Source of the DNA: Niameybacter massiliensis | Lineage (GTDB): Bacteria > Bacillota > Clostridia > Lachnospirales > Cellulosilyticaceae | Assembly (NCBI RefSeq): GCF_001282685.1 | Contig: NZ_LN875034.1 | Span: 117,533 to 181,532 of the forward strand | Direction of reading: 5' to 3' | DNA length: 64,000 nucleotides | Shown here: positions 35,396-45,265 of the stretch, piece after piece | Layout: each line of letters opens with the position of its first letter | Numbering within the stretch: position 1 is the stretch's first letter | Made by a program: the position numbers and the translations under genes | Notes under the pieces: generated by a model | What the model was told of the DNA's origin: nothing | Seen by the model: only the letters and a program-made list of their open reading frames with translations | Databases searched by the model: none

Positions 35396-36820
35396 TTAAT
35401 CTAACCATTTTATGAAGCAATCATTTTGTGAGATAAGCCAAGTTTTAAGCTGAGCTTCTAATAGAGGAACAATGGTTTGATATTCAACAGTATTTTCAGC
35501 AATTGGATTAAGTTGATAAGGATCCGCTTTGAGATTGTACAAGTAACGAGTAGGTGTAGTACACTCAGGGAGATAACCAACATGAATAACAAAGCTATAG
35601 TCTCTGGTACGAATACCGCGCCATCCCCAATCTTTAGGATCTAAGTGTGCGGCATCAAATTGCTCTTGAAAAACAGTACGTCCTGGAAAGGCACATATGT
35701 AGCCGACTTTATCTGAAGGACCGTGTAAGTCATTGGAGGTAAGATAGGTAGCGACACTTTGTCCTTGGAGTGTATTTGGTTTAGGAATACTTAATAGATC
35801 TAGTAATGTAGGCATAATATCTGTTGTATCTAGAACAATGTCTGACGTACCAGCGGTTAAAGTACCATTTTTCCAGTGTAGGATAAATGGAATACCTATG
35901 GATTCTTCATACCAAACATGCTTTGCCATAAGACCATGAGATCCCATCATATCGCCGTGATCAGCAGTGATTATGATAAGCGTATCCTCGTAAACGTTAT
36001 TAGCTTTAAGACAATCTACAAGTAATCCAATATGTTCATCTAAACCAGTAATTGCAGCAAAGTATTGCTTGGTCATGATTTCTAGCTCAGCCTGGTTATA
36101 GGTTTGAGGTTCGTGTGTATGATAGCCGATAGTATCATAAATGACATTTTTTCTAGGTGAAAGTGGTTTATCCTTATAGAGGTTTAGATATTTTTCGGGC
36201 ACAAGATCATAGGGACTATGTGGTGGATTATATGACAAGAATAAAGCAAAGGGACTATGATGATGTGTATTGATATAGTCAATAGCTACAGAGGTCTCGT
36301 GTGTGATAGACCATTCATTAACTTTAATTTGCTCTGGACTGTCAGCCCAATAGTGTGGCGTAAGATGATGATCATCTGCTCCGTAGGAATACCAAAAGTC
36401 GAAGTTGTGGCGCTTAGGGCCAGGTGGTGTATAGGCATCCCAGTCATGTGCTCCAGATAAAGGATGAGGAGTATGATTTTGTTCAGGAACATCTAGATGC
36501 CATTTTCCGATGTAACCTGTTTGATAACCATAAGTTTTTAGAAGATCACTTAAACAGATTTCTTCATCTTTAAGAGTGATATCAAGACCTGTTTTACAGT
36601 TAGTATAAACACCATTAGAGAGAGGATATTTCCCTGTGAATAAAGAACCACGATAAGGGGAACAGAGTGGGCAAGAACTGATTGCTTGGGTAAGAACTGT
36701 TCCGCTTTGGGCTAAGCGGTCTATATTAGGTGTAAAGATAGAATCTTGATTAGAAAAACCAGTTGATTGCCTTCGCCATTGGTCAGCGAAAATAAAAAGA
36801 AGATTAGGTTGTTTCTTCAA
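35396..36820 (-). CDS. Cys-type sulfatase 5, C-S-P-Y-R variant
   Basis: 474 residues when started at TTG (complement of 36818-36820), which lies 8 bases after AAAGGAGG. The longer ATG reading to 36886 has no ribosome site and adds 22 unrelated residues. Formylglycine site Cys53 in LCSPYRGSLFTG: the usual Ala of C-x-P-A-R is Tyr, still within C-x-P-x-R. Metal residues Asp13-Gln14 in FADQWRRQ and ITADHGDMMGSHG. No signal peptide. It is a single gene on the minus strand, apart from the other sulfatases, upstream of the NahK pair (64 bases away), so it may share their transcript. Confidence 0.9.
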   Translation of the reverse strand: MKKQPNLLFIFADQWRRQSTGFSNQDSIFTPNIDRLAQSGTVLTQAISSCPLCSPYRGSLFTGKYPLSNGVYTNCKTGLDITLKDEEICLSDLLKTYGYQTGYIGKWHLDVPEQNHTPHPLSGAHDWDAYTPPGPKRHNFDFWYSYGADDHHLTPHYWADSPEQIKVNEWSITHETSVAIDYINTHHHSPFALFLSYNPPHSPYDLVPEKYLNLYKDKPLSPRKNVIYDTIGYHTHEPQTYNQAELEIMTKQYFAAITGLDEHIGLLVDCLKANNVYEDTLIIITADHGDMMGSHGLMAKHVWYEESIGIPFILHWKNGTLTAGTSDIVLDTTDIMPTLLDLLSIPKPNTLQGQSVATYLTSNDLHGPSDKVGYICAFPGRTVFQEQFDAAHLDPKDWGWRGIRTRDYSFVIHVGYLPECTTPTRYLYNLKADPYQLNPIAENTVEYQTIVPLLEAQLKTWLISQNDCFIKWLD

Positions 36821-37213
36821 AAGATTAGCCTCCTTTATAGGTAAGATGATTATAGTATATAAAGAAAGAAAAGCATTGTAAGTCATAGCTTTTTAAGTTT
36901 ATCTACAAAAACAAATAAAAGATAATGCCTAATAGAAAAGATAGATTAAATAAATAAGTAGGTAGGTGGAAATGAATATATACACTCATGTGCTTGCGGC
37001 AAGAAGATAAATATAAAAAGTAAACAAAAAAATATATGTAAAATAAAATTTAATATATAAAATCACTACGAAAAAGGATGATAACTGTAAAAGTGTATAT
37101 GAACTTTGTTAATTAAGATAGTTTTTTGAGGTAAATGATTCTAGAATGAATTTAAGCTTTTTAGCTAAATTGAAGAACAGAACCATAAATTAGAAACATT
37201 AAAGGAGAAGAAG
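36821..37213. other. Divergent intergenic region, nothing firmly recognised
   Basis: About 390 AT-rich bases between the sulfatase 5 start and the binding-protein start. It must hold promoters for both directions, but I could not place consensus boxes confidently, and saw no riboswitch, repeat or small gene. Confidence 0.4.
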
Positions 37214-38785
37214 ATGATGAAACTAAATTTAAGATGTATTTCAGCTTTAACTTTAGCCAGCATGATGGGACTTACAGGATGTTCAACAACTACAAGTAAA
37301 GATGCTTCAAATGTATCAGGAGAGAAGAGTGTAGCGAGTACAGCTGTTGAATCCAAAGAGGCTGTAGCGTTAGATCTTTTTTACTATGATGCAATTAGAA
37401 CATTTAGAAGCGATTCACCTTTATGGAAGTACATTCAAGAACAAAACAATATTATCTTAAATGGTGTAGCACCAACTACACCAGGCGCAGATCCTAATGA
37501 ACAATTTAATCTTATGTTAGCTTCAGGAGACTTAGCAGATATTATCCATGCATCAAAAGATAATATGAATAAAAATGCGAGTAAATTACTTATGCCATTA
37601 GATGATCTTATTGAAGAATATGCACCAAATCTTAAGGCTGCTTTAGATTCAGACCCAATTATGCGCTCTGCTTCAACTAGCCCAGATGGTAAAATTTATT
37701 ATATTCCATATTTACCAGATGGAGAGGTATCTGAAGTTCTATTCATTCGTAAAGATTGGTTAGATAAGTTTAACCTTGAAGTACCAACTACAGTAGCAGC
37801 ATACGAAGAAGCTATAAGAACTTTTAGAGAAAACGATGCAAATGGAAATGGAAAAAAAGATGAAATAGGCTATTTTGATAGAGATAATAAGATAGGAATT
37901 TGGGGTATTATTAACTTCTATGGTGCAGCACAAGAGCCTTATGTTGTAGATGGTGTAGTTAAAAATGATAAATATACACCAGAATTTAAAGAAGTTATTA
38001 AAAACGTAGCACGTATATATAAAGAAGGTCTTATTGACCCTGAAATCTATACAAGAGGTAAAAATGCTAGAGAGTACATGTTCATACAAAATATTGGTGC
38101 TTCAACTGTAGATTGGATAGCATCTACTGCCAAATTCCAAAAAATGTATCAAGAACAAATACCAGGTTTAGAATGGGCACCTATTTTACCACCTGCATCT
38201 CCTAGTGGAGAAGTTAGAACACAATATTCAAGAGAAAAAGTATCAGAGTGGGTATGGGGAATTTCAACAGCTTGTAAAGATCCTGTAGCAGCTATCAAAT
38301 TATTTGACTACATGTTCACAGAAGAAGGAAGAAGGACAATGAACTTTGGTCTTGAAGGTATTACATATGATATGGTTGATGGTAAACCACAATTTAAAGA
38401 AGAAGTACTTAATGCTGATGATACAGTAACTAACCAACTTCTTGATTTAGGTTATGCATCTGTTGGGTACAAACAAGACTTTGAATATGAAAGACAATGG
38501 ACTGATGAACTTGCACTTAAAGGAATAGAAGTCTATACAGAAGCTAAACCATTCTTAGATATTATTAGTAACTTAGGATTAAGTTACACAGAAGAAGAAT
38601 CAAAAATTATTAGTGAGAAAAATCCAGCATTAAAATCTTATACAGAAGAAATGGTGCAAAAATGGATTTTAGGTAGTGAAGATATTGATGCAAGCTTTGA
38701 TAAATATCTTGAAAAGGCTAATAAGCTAGGCGCACAAGAGCTTTTAGATATTCAACAAGCTGCTTATGACAGAATTTATAAATAG
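37214..38785 (+). CDS. Sugar-binding lipoprotein of second ABC transporter
   Basis: 523 residues. Lipoprotein signal ISALTLASMMGLTGCSTTTS (Cys about residue 23). The rest is a family 1 solute-binding fold of the LipO type: LASGDLADIIHASKD, YIPYLPDGEVSEVLFIRKDWLDK, a calcium-site-like loop FRENDANGNGKKDEIGYF, and WVWGISTACKDPVAAIKLFDYM. AAAGGAGAAG precedes two adjacent ATG codons; the first is taken. Its permeases lie 2.3 kb away (41077, 42054) behind an AraC gene on the other strand. From the PL8 and GH88 genes that follow the permeases, its ligand is probably a glycosaminoglycan oligosaccharide. Confidence 0.9.
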   Translation: MMKLNLRCISALTLASMMGLTGCSTTTSKDASNVSGEKSVASTAVESKEAVALDLFYYDAIRTFRSDSPLWKYIQEQNNIILNGVAPTTPGADPNEQFNLMLASGDLADIIHASKDNMNKNASKLLMPLDDLIEEYAPNLKAALDSDPIMRSASTSPDGKIYYIPYLPDGEVSEVLFIRKDWLDKFNLEVPTTVAAYEEAIRTFRENDANGNGKKDEIGYFDRDNKIGIWGIINFYGAAQEPYVVDGVVKNDKYTPEFKEVIKNVARIYKEGLIDPEIYTRGKNAREYMFIQNIGASTVDWIASTAKFQKMYQEQIPGLEWAPILPPASPSGEVRTQYSREKVSEWVWGISTACKDPVAAIKLFDYMFTEEGRRTMNFGLEGITYDMVDGKPQFKEEVLNADDTVTNQLLDLGYASVGYKQDFEYERQWTDELALKGIEVYTEAKPFLDIISNLGLSYTEEESKIISEKNPALKSYTEEMVQKWILGSEDIDASFDKYLEKANKLGAQELLDIQQAAYDRIYK

Positions 38786-38796
38786 AATAATCAACT

Positions 38797-38830
38797 AAAA
38801 AAGATACGGCCTATTTGGCCGTATCTTTTT
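38797..38830. terminator. Bidirectional terminator between binding protein and araC
   Basis: Stem AAAAAAGATACGGCC (38797-38811) with GGCCGTATCTTTTT (38817-38830). It overlaps the stop codon of the convergent araC gene by one base. Confidence 0.88.
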
Positions 38831-40781
38831 CTAATATGTACTTTTGATATTGTCCAGGAGACATCCCCACATACTTTTTGAAGAGGCGTATAAAAGTATT
38901 AATATTTACGAAGCCAACTTCACAAGATAAATCCTTAATTTTGATAGAAGAAGAGGTATTCAACAATTGTTTAGCACATTCAATACGGTAAGCATTGAGG
39001 TAGTCTTTGAAGTTATGACCAGTTTTTTCTTTAAACAGTACACCAACATAGTTAATAGCTAAGTTAAATTCATTAGCCATATCTGTAAGAGAAATATCAT
39101 GTTGATAATGTGTATGGATATACTCGAAGAATTTATGTTCCATATCATTTTTTGGTTCTTCTTGAACAAGCAGAGTATAATACTCTTCAAATAAATCATA
39201 GAGAATAGTTTTTACTTCATTTTTATCAGTTGTTTGTAATAGCTCTTGGAGGATTAAATCTGTATCTTTATAGGAACTAGAAAGTCGATTAAGTTGATTA
39301 CACATAAGCGTTAGAAATTGATTATAGAATTCATGTGAAAGCTTACGTTTAAGTATATTTTCGGTAAGAATCATATCAACTAAATTTAAAAATTCTACTT
39401 GATTTTGTGACTTTAAGTGGTAAAGTAGAAGCTTTTGATCTTGTTCAGTAAAAGTATAGGATACAGGCAATTTAATGTTAATATTTTCCTCTAATAAAAG
39501 ATTAGATTGATTTAAAATAGTATTATTTTTTGTTAATTGATTAAGATAATAAAACTTAGAGCTTACTTCATTGAGTTCTAAAACCTTAGTAATAATCAAA
39601 AAGTAAGATGCTAGATTTGTTCTAAGAGGTTTAAGTGAACTATAAAGGTCTTCTCGATGAATTGTATTTATAAAAATTACATAAGTAGTTTCAGAAACCA
39701 TAAGTACTTTGAAAGTTGATGCAGGATAAATAGGACTTAGGAGTTCTTCTAAATATATTTTAGAAATAGGTGAATGATTGCTACAGTTTGGTTTTAGAGT
39801 AACTAAAATCATTAAAAAAGAATCATCGAGAATGTGTAAGTTATGCTTATGGAGCATTTCTTTTATATTGTTATTTTTTACACCATAAATAACCTCTTTT
39901 AATAATAAGGCTTGTGATTCTAATATTTTGTTCATACGATTTGCTTTAATACGCTGAACCTTTTTATAGAAGAAACGTATAGTTAGAAGTAATGTGATGA
40001 TAATTGATATAAGTAGTATGAGATTAGTGATCTTGTAAATAGGTCTCTCAAATCTTTTTATATGTGGTGTAGCCTTATAAACAAGAGGTAAGGCAGTAGA
40101 TGTATAAAGTAAATCCTCTTTTTCATAATTAGATACGGATTCTAGATATATTTCAAAGTCAAAAGGTGCATTGTACGGAATAAAGCTATCAATTAAGCAG
40201 TTTTTATTAAATAGTACAAAAGATACAGGATGCTTAAGTAAATTACTATTTTTAGTTAGATACAGCACATAATTCTGAGAAGTACTTTCGATTATGAGGC
40301 TTGAGTAACTTTTATCCGTTGAGACACTGTGTATAAAGTCATAGATTTCTTGTGTATTAGTGAAATGATAATAATTCAAGAAAAAATCTAAATTTGATGT
40401 ACCTAAATTAGAAAGCAGTAAATCAATATGACTATTATAAGTACCAATATATGTATCATAATTTGTGATGACATTATAAGACTTAGAAAAGAGATTATAA
40501 GCATCTAAAGTTATAGAAGGACTGAAGGAATCTTGATCTAGAAAATCAAGATTTTCTTTTGAGACACTCAGTTTAGTGAGTATGTCTAGGGTTTTTGAAA
40601 GGCTTTGGTCCAGGGAGCGCACCGAATTTTCTATTTGGTTGAAAGTTGACTTATATACTCTTTGTTCTTGATGAATGCGTATACCTAAAGTTAAGGTTAA
40701 GATAAGTAAGCATAGTAAATAAGGTATAAATGAAAATGTGTGATATAAGGCAGATTTGGAAAATTTAAAAGATAATTTCAT
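38811..40781 (-). CDS. Membrane-bound AraC-family regulator with extracellular sensor
   Basis: 656 residues from the ATG at 40779-40781, which follows GGGGAGG; the longer reading adds 17 residues without a ribosome site. Membrane segment 1 about residues 13-33 (SFIPYLLCLLILTLTLGI) and segment 2 about 266-288 (LILLISIIITLLLTIRFF) enclose an outside domain of about 230 residues. The C-terminal 100 residues are an AraC DNA-binding domain (ISLTDMANEFNLAINYVGVL, IKDLSCEVGFVNINTFIRLF). Such one-piece transmembrane regulators accompany LplB/LplC sugar transporters. It lies antisense between the binding protein and the permeases, and probably controls both flanks in response to an outside glycan. Confidence 0.9.
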   Translation of the reverse strand: MKLSFKFSKSALYHTFSFIPYLLCLLILTLTLGIRIHQEQRVYKSTFNQIENSVRSLDQSLSKTLDILTKLSVSKENLDFLDQDSFSPSITLDAYNLFSKSYNVITNYDTYIGTYNSHIDLLLSNLGTSNLDFFLNYYHFTNTQEIYDFIHSVSTDKSYSSLIIESTSQNYVLYLTKNSNLLKHPVSFVLFNKNCLIDSFIPYNAPFDFEIYLESVSNYEKEDLLYTSTALPLVYKATPHIKRFERPIYKITNLILLISIIITLLLTIRFFYKKVQRIKANRMNKILESQALLLKEVIYGVKNNNIKEMLHKHNLHILDDSFLMILVTLKPNCSNHSPISKIYLEELLSPIYPASTFKVLMVSETTYVIFINTIHREDLYSSLKPLRTNLASYFLIITKVLELNEVSSKFYYLNQLTKNNTILNQSNLLLEENINIKLPVSYTFTEQDQKLLLYHLKSQNQVEFLNLVDMILTENILKRKLSHEFYNQFLTLMCNQLNRLSSSYKDTDLILQELLQTTDKNEVKTILYDLFEEYYTLLVQEEPKNDMEHKFFEYIHTHYQHDISLTDMANEFNLAINYVGVLFKEKTGHNFKDYLNAYRIECAKQLLNTSSSIKIKDLSCEVGFVNINTFIRLFKKYVGMSPGQYQKYILEKDTAK

Positions 40782-41076
40782 AAAGCTAGATCCTCCCCTG
40801 TTAAAAATAATGAATAAGCTAAAACATATCACTTATAGAAAATATGCTTATGTTAACATTGCCTTATAATGATATATCTAAAATATATAAAGTTCAATAG
40901 TATATACAAAAAAATAAAGTATATATTATAAAATTGATAAATTTTAAATGTAATATTAAAAAATGTAGATATAAAAGTTATGTATAATGCCTTAAAATGA
41001 GTTCAAACAAATTGAATATACAACAATTTGTAACAAGACTATGGATAAAAAAATATATTTAGAAGGAGAAGAGTGA

Positions 41077-42039
41077 ATGGAAGCATGTACGGAGAAAACA
41101 GTAAAAACTAATATGAAAAACAAGGTACTAATAAATTTGGGACAATTAAAAGTAAGTGTGGTTAATCATTGGATGTTATATTTATTGATTGTACCTTTTT
41201 TAATTTGGTATGCCATTTTTATGTATAAGCCTATGTACGGGTTGCAAATTGGATTTAAAGATTATGATATTTTATCAGGTATTACACAAAGTCCATTTGC
41301 AGGCTTTAAACATTTTAAAGAATTTTTGACAGATGAGTTTTTTTGGAGGGCATTTAGAAATACCATTATGATTAGTATATATGATTTGGTATTCGGTTTC
41401 CCAGCACCTATTATTTTAGCCCTTATGCTTAATGAAATGAAAAGTGTAAGGTTTAAAAAGGCAATTCAAACAATCACTTATTTACCACATTTCATTTCAA
41501 TAGTTGTTATTGCAGGGTTGGTAACAAACTTTTTAGCACCATCAGGCTTAATTAATAATATAATTGCAGCACTTGGCGGGGAAAGAACTTATTTCCTAAT
41601 TCAGCCAGAGAACTTTAGAGGAATCTATACAGGAATGAATGTATGGAAAGGAATAGGATTCAGTGCAGTTGTATATATATCAGCTTTATCTGGAGTTGAT
41701 TCTCAATTATATGAAGCAGCTAGTATAGATGGTGCGGGAAGATTTAAACAGTTATGTCACGTAACGTTACCATGTATTAGGCCAACAATTATGGTAATGC
41801 TTATTCTTAAGATAGGTCAACTTTTATCTGTTTCTTATGAAGCAATTTTACTACTCTATCAACCAAGTACTTATCAAACAGCAGATATTGTTAGTACATA
41901 TGTTTATAGAACAGGTATGGTAGAAGGAAGATATGACTTTGCAACAGCAGTAGGTCTTACTAATTCTATTATTGCATTTGCACTCGTTTATATAAGTAAT
42001 AAGATAAGTAAAAAATATTCTGATACAAGTATTTTCTAA
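41077..42039 (+). CDS. Sugar ABC transporter permease (LplB/YteP family)
   Basis: 320 residues, six membrane segments. The N-terminus carries MLYLLIVPFLIWYAIFMYKPMYGLQIGFKDY, typical for the YteP type. EAA loop: LYEAASIDGAGRFKQLCHVTLP. The family imports complex sugars such as rhamnogalacturonan or glycosaminoglycan fragments. AAGGAGAAG before ATG. First gene of permease, permease, PL8 lyase, GH88 with gaps of 12-15 bases, clearly one operon. No ATPase gene nearby. Confidence 0.92.
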   Translation: MEACTEKTVKTNMKNKVLINLGQLKVSVVNHWMLYLLIVPFLIWYAIFMYKPMYGLQIGFKDYDILSGITQSPFAGFKHFKEFLTDEFFWRAFRNTIMISIYDLVFGFPAPIILALMLNEMKSVRFKKAIQTITYLPHFISIVVIAGLVTNFLAPSGLINNIIAALGGERTYFLIQPENFRGIYTGMNVWKGIGFSAVVYISALSGVDSQLYEAASIDGAGRFKQLCHVTLPCIRPTIMVMLILKIGQLLSVSYEAILLLYQPSTYQTADIVSTYVYRTGMVEGRYDFATAVGLTNSIIAFALVYISNKISKKYSDTSIF

Positions 42040-42053
42040 GGAGGAGGAACAAT

Positions 42054-42917
42054 ATGATAGCAAGTAAAGGTGATAAGATTTATACAGCTATAATAGGCGT
42101 GTTTTTAACTGTTATAGCATTACTAACATTATATCCATTTTGGTACGTTTTAATAGCTTCATTAAGTTCTGGTAAAGCAGTAGCAGAAGGGAGTGTTTAC
42201 CTTTATCCTATTCAAACAACTTTTGGGGCTTACAAAGAACTCATTTTTAAACCGGAAATTTGGAGTGGCTATGCGAATAGTATTTTTATTACTGTAGTAG
42301 GTACTGTAATTAGTATGACACTTACAATTTGTGGAGCATATCCGTTATCTAAGACATATTTTAAAGGCGGAAAGACTATTAACTTCTTAGTAGTATTCAC
42401 TATGTGGTTTCAAGCAGGAATGATTCCTACATATTTAAACTTTATTGAGTTAGGACTTAGAAATACATGGGGAGTTATTATAGGACTAGCCATTAATACT
42501 TTCAATGTTATCTTAATGATCAACTTCTTTAGGGGTGTACCTAAGGCACTTGAAGAAGCAGCAACAATCGATGGAGCGACTGATTTACAAGTATTAACTA
42601 AAATTTTCTTACCTCTATCTAAACCAGCACTGGCAACGATTAGTTTGTTTTATGGAGTATCTAGATGGAATGGTTATTTTTGGTCTATGATTTTAATTCG
42701 TGATGAGAATAAATATCCTCTAAATGTTTGGTTAAAGTCTTGGATTGTAGAAAATAATATGGTCAATGAAGTGGGAAGTAAGATGACATCTACATACTCA
42801 GCAGAAACCTTTATCTACGCAACAATTATTATCGCAGTTGTACCTATGATGATTCTTTATCCATTTGTTCAAAAATACTTTGTACAAGGTGTTATGGTTG
42901 GAGCTGTTAAAGAGTAA
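42054..42917 (+). CDS. Sugar ABC transporter permease (LplC/YtcP family)
   Basis: 287 residues. Partner of the previous permease. Six membrane segments, from IIGVFLTVIALLTLYPFWYVLIASL onward; EAA loop ALEEAATIDGATDLQVLTKIFLP; family ending FVQKYFVQGVMVGAVKE. AAGGAGGAGG before the ATG. Same operon as the intracellular lyase and hydrolase that follow. Confidence 0.92.
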   Translation: MIASKGDKIYTAIIGVFLTVIALLTLYPFWYVLIASLSSGKAVAEGSVYLYPIQTTFGAYKELIFKPEIWSGYANSIFITVVGTVISMTLTICGAYPLSKTYFKGGKTINFLVVFTMWFQAGMIPTYLNFIELGLRNTWGVIIGLAINTFNVILMINFFRGVPKALEEAATIDGATDLQVLTKIFLPLSKPALATISLFYGVSRWNGYFWSMILIRDENKYPLNVWLKSWIVENNMVNEVGSKMTSTYSAETFIYATIIIAVVPMMILYPFVQKYFVQGVMVGAVKE

Positions 42918-42931
42918 AGGGAGGGAGAAAG

Positions 42932-45253
42932 TTGCCTGCGTTTAAAACATTAAGAAATAAATGGAAAGAGATATTAATTGGCGAAAGTAGTACAAAGCCT
43001 ATAACTATTTATGAGAAACGAATTATAGATGATTTAGATAAGCGTGTAGAGTCTATTGTAGCAATGTTATGCCAAGATAAAAATAGAATCTACCTATGGA
43101 AAGATGAAGCAGACTTTACAAATTCTCAGTGCCAGACCAACAATTATAGAAGAGTTTTGGAAATGAGTAAGGCCTATAGTATGCAAGGCAGCCATTATTA
43201 TAAAAGTGAAATGCTATTAAAGGCTATAGAAGAAGCGTTAAGTTTTCTATATGAGCATAGTTATAATGCAAATCAGGCTTATCACTATGGGAATTGGTGG
43301 AATTGGGAAATAGGAACACCTATTACTTTACTTAATATTATGACCTTGCTAGGAGATGATCTAAGTAAAGATGAACGTCATCAATATTGCGAAGTGATAG
43401 ACTACTATCAACCAGATCCTAGATATTCTGGTGAACGTTCTTCAAATGAAAGGCTTAAAAAAAGGATTTCTGTTGGAGGAAATCGTGTTGATACAGCTAA
43501 AATAGCAATTTTACTTGGAATACATACAGAAAATACTTTATTAATTAAGCAAGGAAGAGATGCTCTAAGCAGTGTTTTTGAAGTTAAAGATTATAAACCA
43601 ACAGAAAGATTCATAGAAAAAAGAGATGGACTTTATAGAGATGGATCTTTTATTCAACATAGGGATGTAGCTTATACAGGAACATATGGGAATGTTATGC
43701 TTGGTGGATTAGGTGAAATGCTTTGTCTATTAAATGATAGTGAATGGCATATTACCGACCCACATATAGAAAATATTTATCAAATGATAGATAAAAGTTT
43801 TATTCCTATTATTTATAAAGGGCATGGAATGGATTGTGTTAATGGAAGGGGGGCATCTAGGCAACAATATCGGAATAATGGAACAGGACATATGATTATG
43901 ACATCGATGTTATGGTTTTGCCAAGTTGCACCTCAAAGGTATAGAGATAGATATAAGGAAAGAATCAAGTACTGGTTAAAAACAGATAAAGTCAGCTCTT
44001 ACATAGAAAAAAGTACAGAGATTGCAAGTGTACGCATGGCACTTGCAATCTTAGAAGATGATAAGATTTCTGCAGCGGCAGAGTTAGAAGGAAATTTTGC
44101 GTATAACTATATGGATCGTATGATTCATCATAGAAAGCACTTTGCGTGTGCACTGAGCATGAGTTCTTGGCGTATTAGAACTTATGAAACTATGTTAGGA
44201 GAAAACAAAAGAGGATTTTATACCGGAGATGGCATGCTTTATATTTATGATGATCATCAAGAAGCATACAATGGTGATTTTTGGGCCACTGTGGATCCAT
44301 ATAAATTAACAGGTATTACAGTGGTAGATAAAGAACTTGAAGATGAGCAAGGAAGTTTCAGAACACCATCAAAATGGGTAAGTGCAATGAGTATAGATGA
44401 TCTATATGGCATAGCAGGTATGCAGTTAGATAAAAGAGGCATAGATGATGAAACAGATCAGATAGAAAATTTATTAGGAATTGATTTGAAGGCTAAGAAA
44501 TCCTATTTTATGTTAGATAATGAAATTGTTGCATTAGGATGTGACATTGCTTGTAGTAATCAAGAGCAAGTTGAAACTATTATAGATACACGTAAGATTA
44601 ATAAGGAAGAAAGAAATAAGATTTATCAAACATCGCGTAGTATTTATATTGAAACAGACAAAGAAAAAACGTCTACAGGATACTACTTTTTGCAAGAACA
44701 CGACATTGTTATAGAGGAATATACAAGAATAGGAAATTGGTTCACTATTAATGTTAACGGATCTCCAGAAGGTATACGACAAGACTATATGACTCTTGCT
44801 ATTAACCATGGAAGAATGCCAAAAAACGCAAGTTATGCTTATATTATGATACCGAGTATTACACGGGAGCAGATGGAAAGTTATCAGAAACATGTACCTA
44901 TTCGTGTTGTTGCCAATGAGGCATCGATGCAGGGCATTCAGTATAAGAATAGAATGATGCTGAATTTCTTTGAAAAGGGTAGTGTACCAGGGATACAAGT
45001 AAGTCAGCCTGTTTCCATAGCTTTAAAAGATAATACTAATTATATAGAAGTGACTTTGTGTGACCCAACGAAAGAGTGCGAAGAATCTTTGGATTTAATC
45101 CTGGATGGAAACTTTGAGTATGTTGCAGGTGATACAAGTCTAATAGAATTACATCAACAAGAGTCATATATTCATCTAAATATTAGGTGGCAAGAAAAAT
45201 ATGGATTACCTATAACTTTTATTCTTAAAAACAAACTAAATTCAGAGTTGTAG
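42932..45253 (+). CDS. Polysaccharide lyase family 8, cytoplasmic (hyaluronan/chondroitin lyase type)
   Basis: 773 residues, TTG start 6 bases after GGGAGGGAG. Family 8 signatures: aromatic patch HYGNWWNWEIGTP (about 118-130), catalytic Asn184 in VGGNRVDTAK, catalytic His243 and Tyr252 in SFIQHRDVAYTGTYGN with the spacing of nine seen in streptococcal hyaluronate lyase, and GRGASR (about 305-310) for the catalytic Arg. PL8 enzymes split hyaluronan, chondroitin or related polymers by beta-elimination, leaving an unsaturated uronic acid. There is no signal peptide, which is unusual for the family, and the gene sits in a transporter operon. It should therefore act on imported oligosaccharides. 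Exact substrate uncertain. Confidence 0.88.
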   Translation: MPAFKTLRNKWKEILIGESSTKPITIYEKRIIDDLDKRVESIVAMLCQDKNRIYLWKDEADFTNSQCQTNNYRRVLEMSKAYSMQGSHYYKSEMLLKAIEEALSFLYEHSYNANQAYHYGNWWNWEIGTPITLLNIMTLLGDDLSKDERHQYCEVIDYYQPDPRYSGERSSNERLKKRISVGGNRVDTAKIAILLGIHTENTLLIKQGRDALSSVFEVKDYKPTERFIEKRDGLYRDGSFIQHRDVAYTGTYGNVMLGGLGEMLCLLNDSEWHITDPHIENIYQMIDKSFIPIIYKGHGMDCVNGRGASRQQYRNNGTGHMIMTSMLWFCQVAPQRYRDRYKERIKYWLKTDKVSSYIEKSTEIASVRMALAILEDDKISAAAELEGNFAYNYMDRMIHHRKHFACALSMSSWRIRTYETMLGENKRGFYTGDGMLYIYDDHQEAYNGDFWATVDPYKLTGITVVDKELEDEQGSFRTPSKWVSAMSIDDLYGIAGMQLDKRGIDDETDQIENLLGIDLKAKKSYFMLDNEIVALGCDIACSNQEQVETIIDTRKINKEERNKIYQTSRSIYIETDKEKTSTGYYFLQEHDIVIEEYTRIGNWFTINVNGSPEGIRQDYMTLAINHGRMPKNASYAYIMIPSITREQMESYQKHVPIRVVANEASMQGIQYKNRMMLNFFEKGSVPGIQVSQPVSIALKDNTNYIEVTLCDPTKECEESLDLILDGNFEYVAGDTSLIELHQQESYIHLNIRWQEKYGLPITFILKNKLNSEL

Positions 45254-45265
45254 AGGGAGAAAGCG

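Noticed and set aside
36821-36886. ATG start for sulfatase 5
   Set aside because: No ribosome site before it; the TTG at 36818-36820 (complement) has AAAGGAGG at correct distance.
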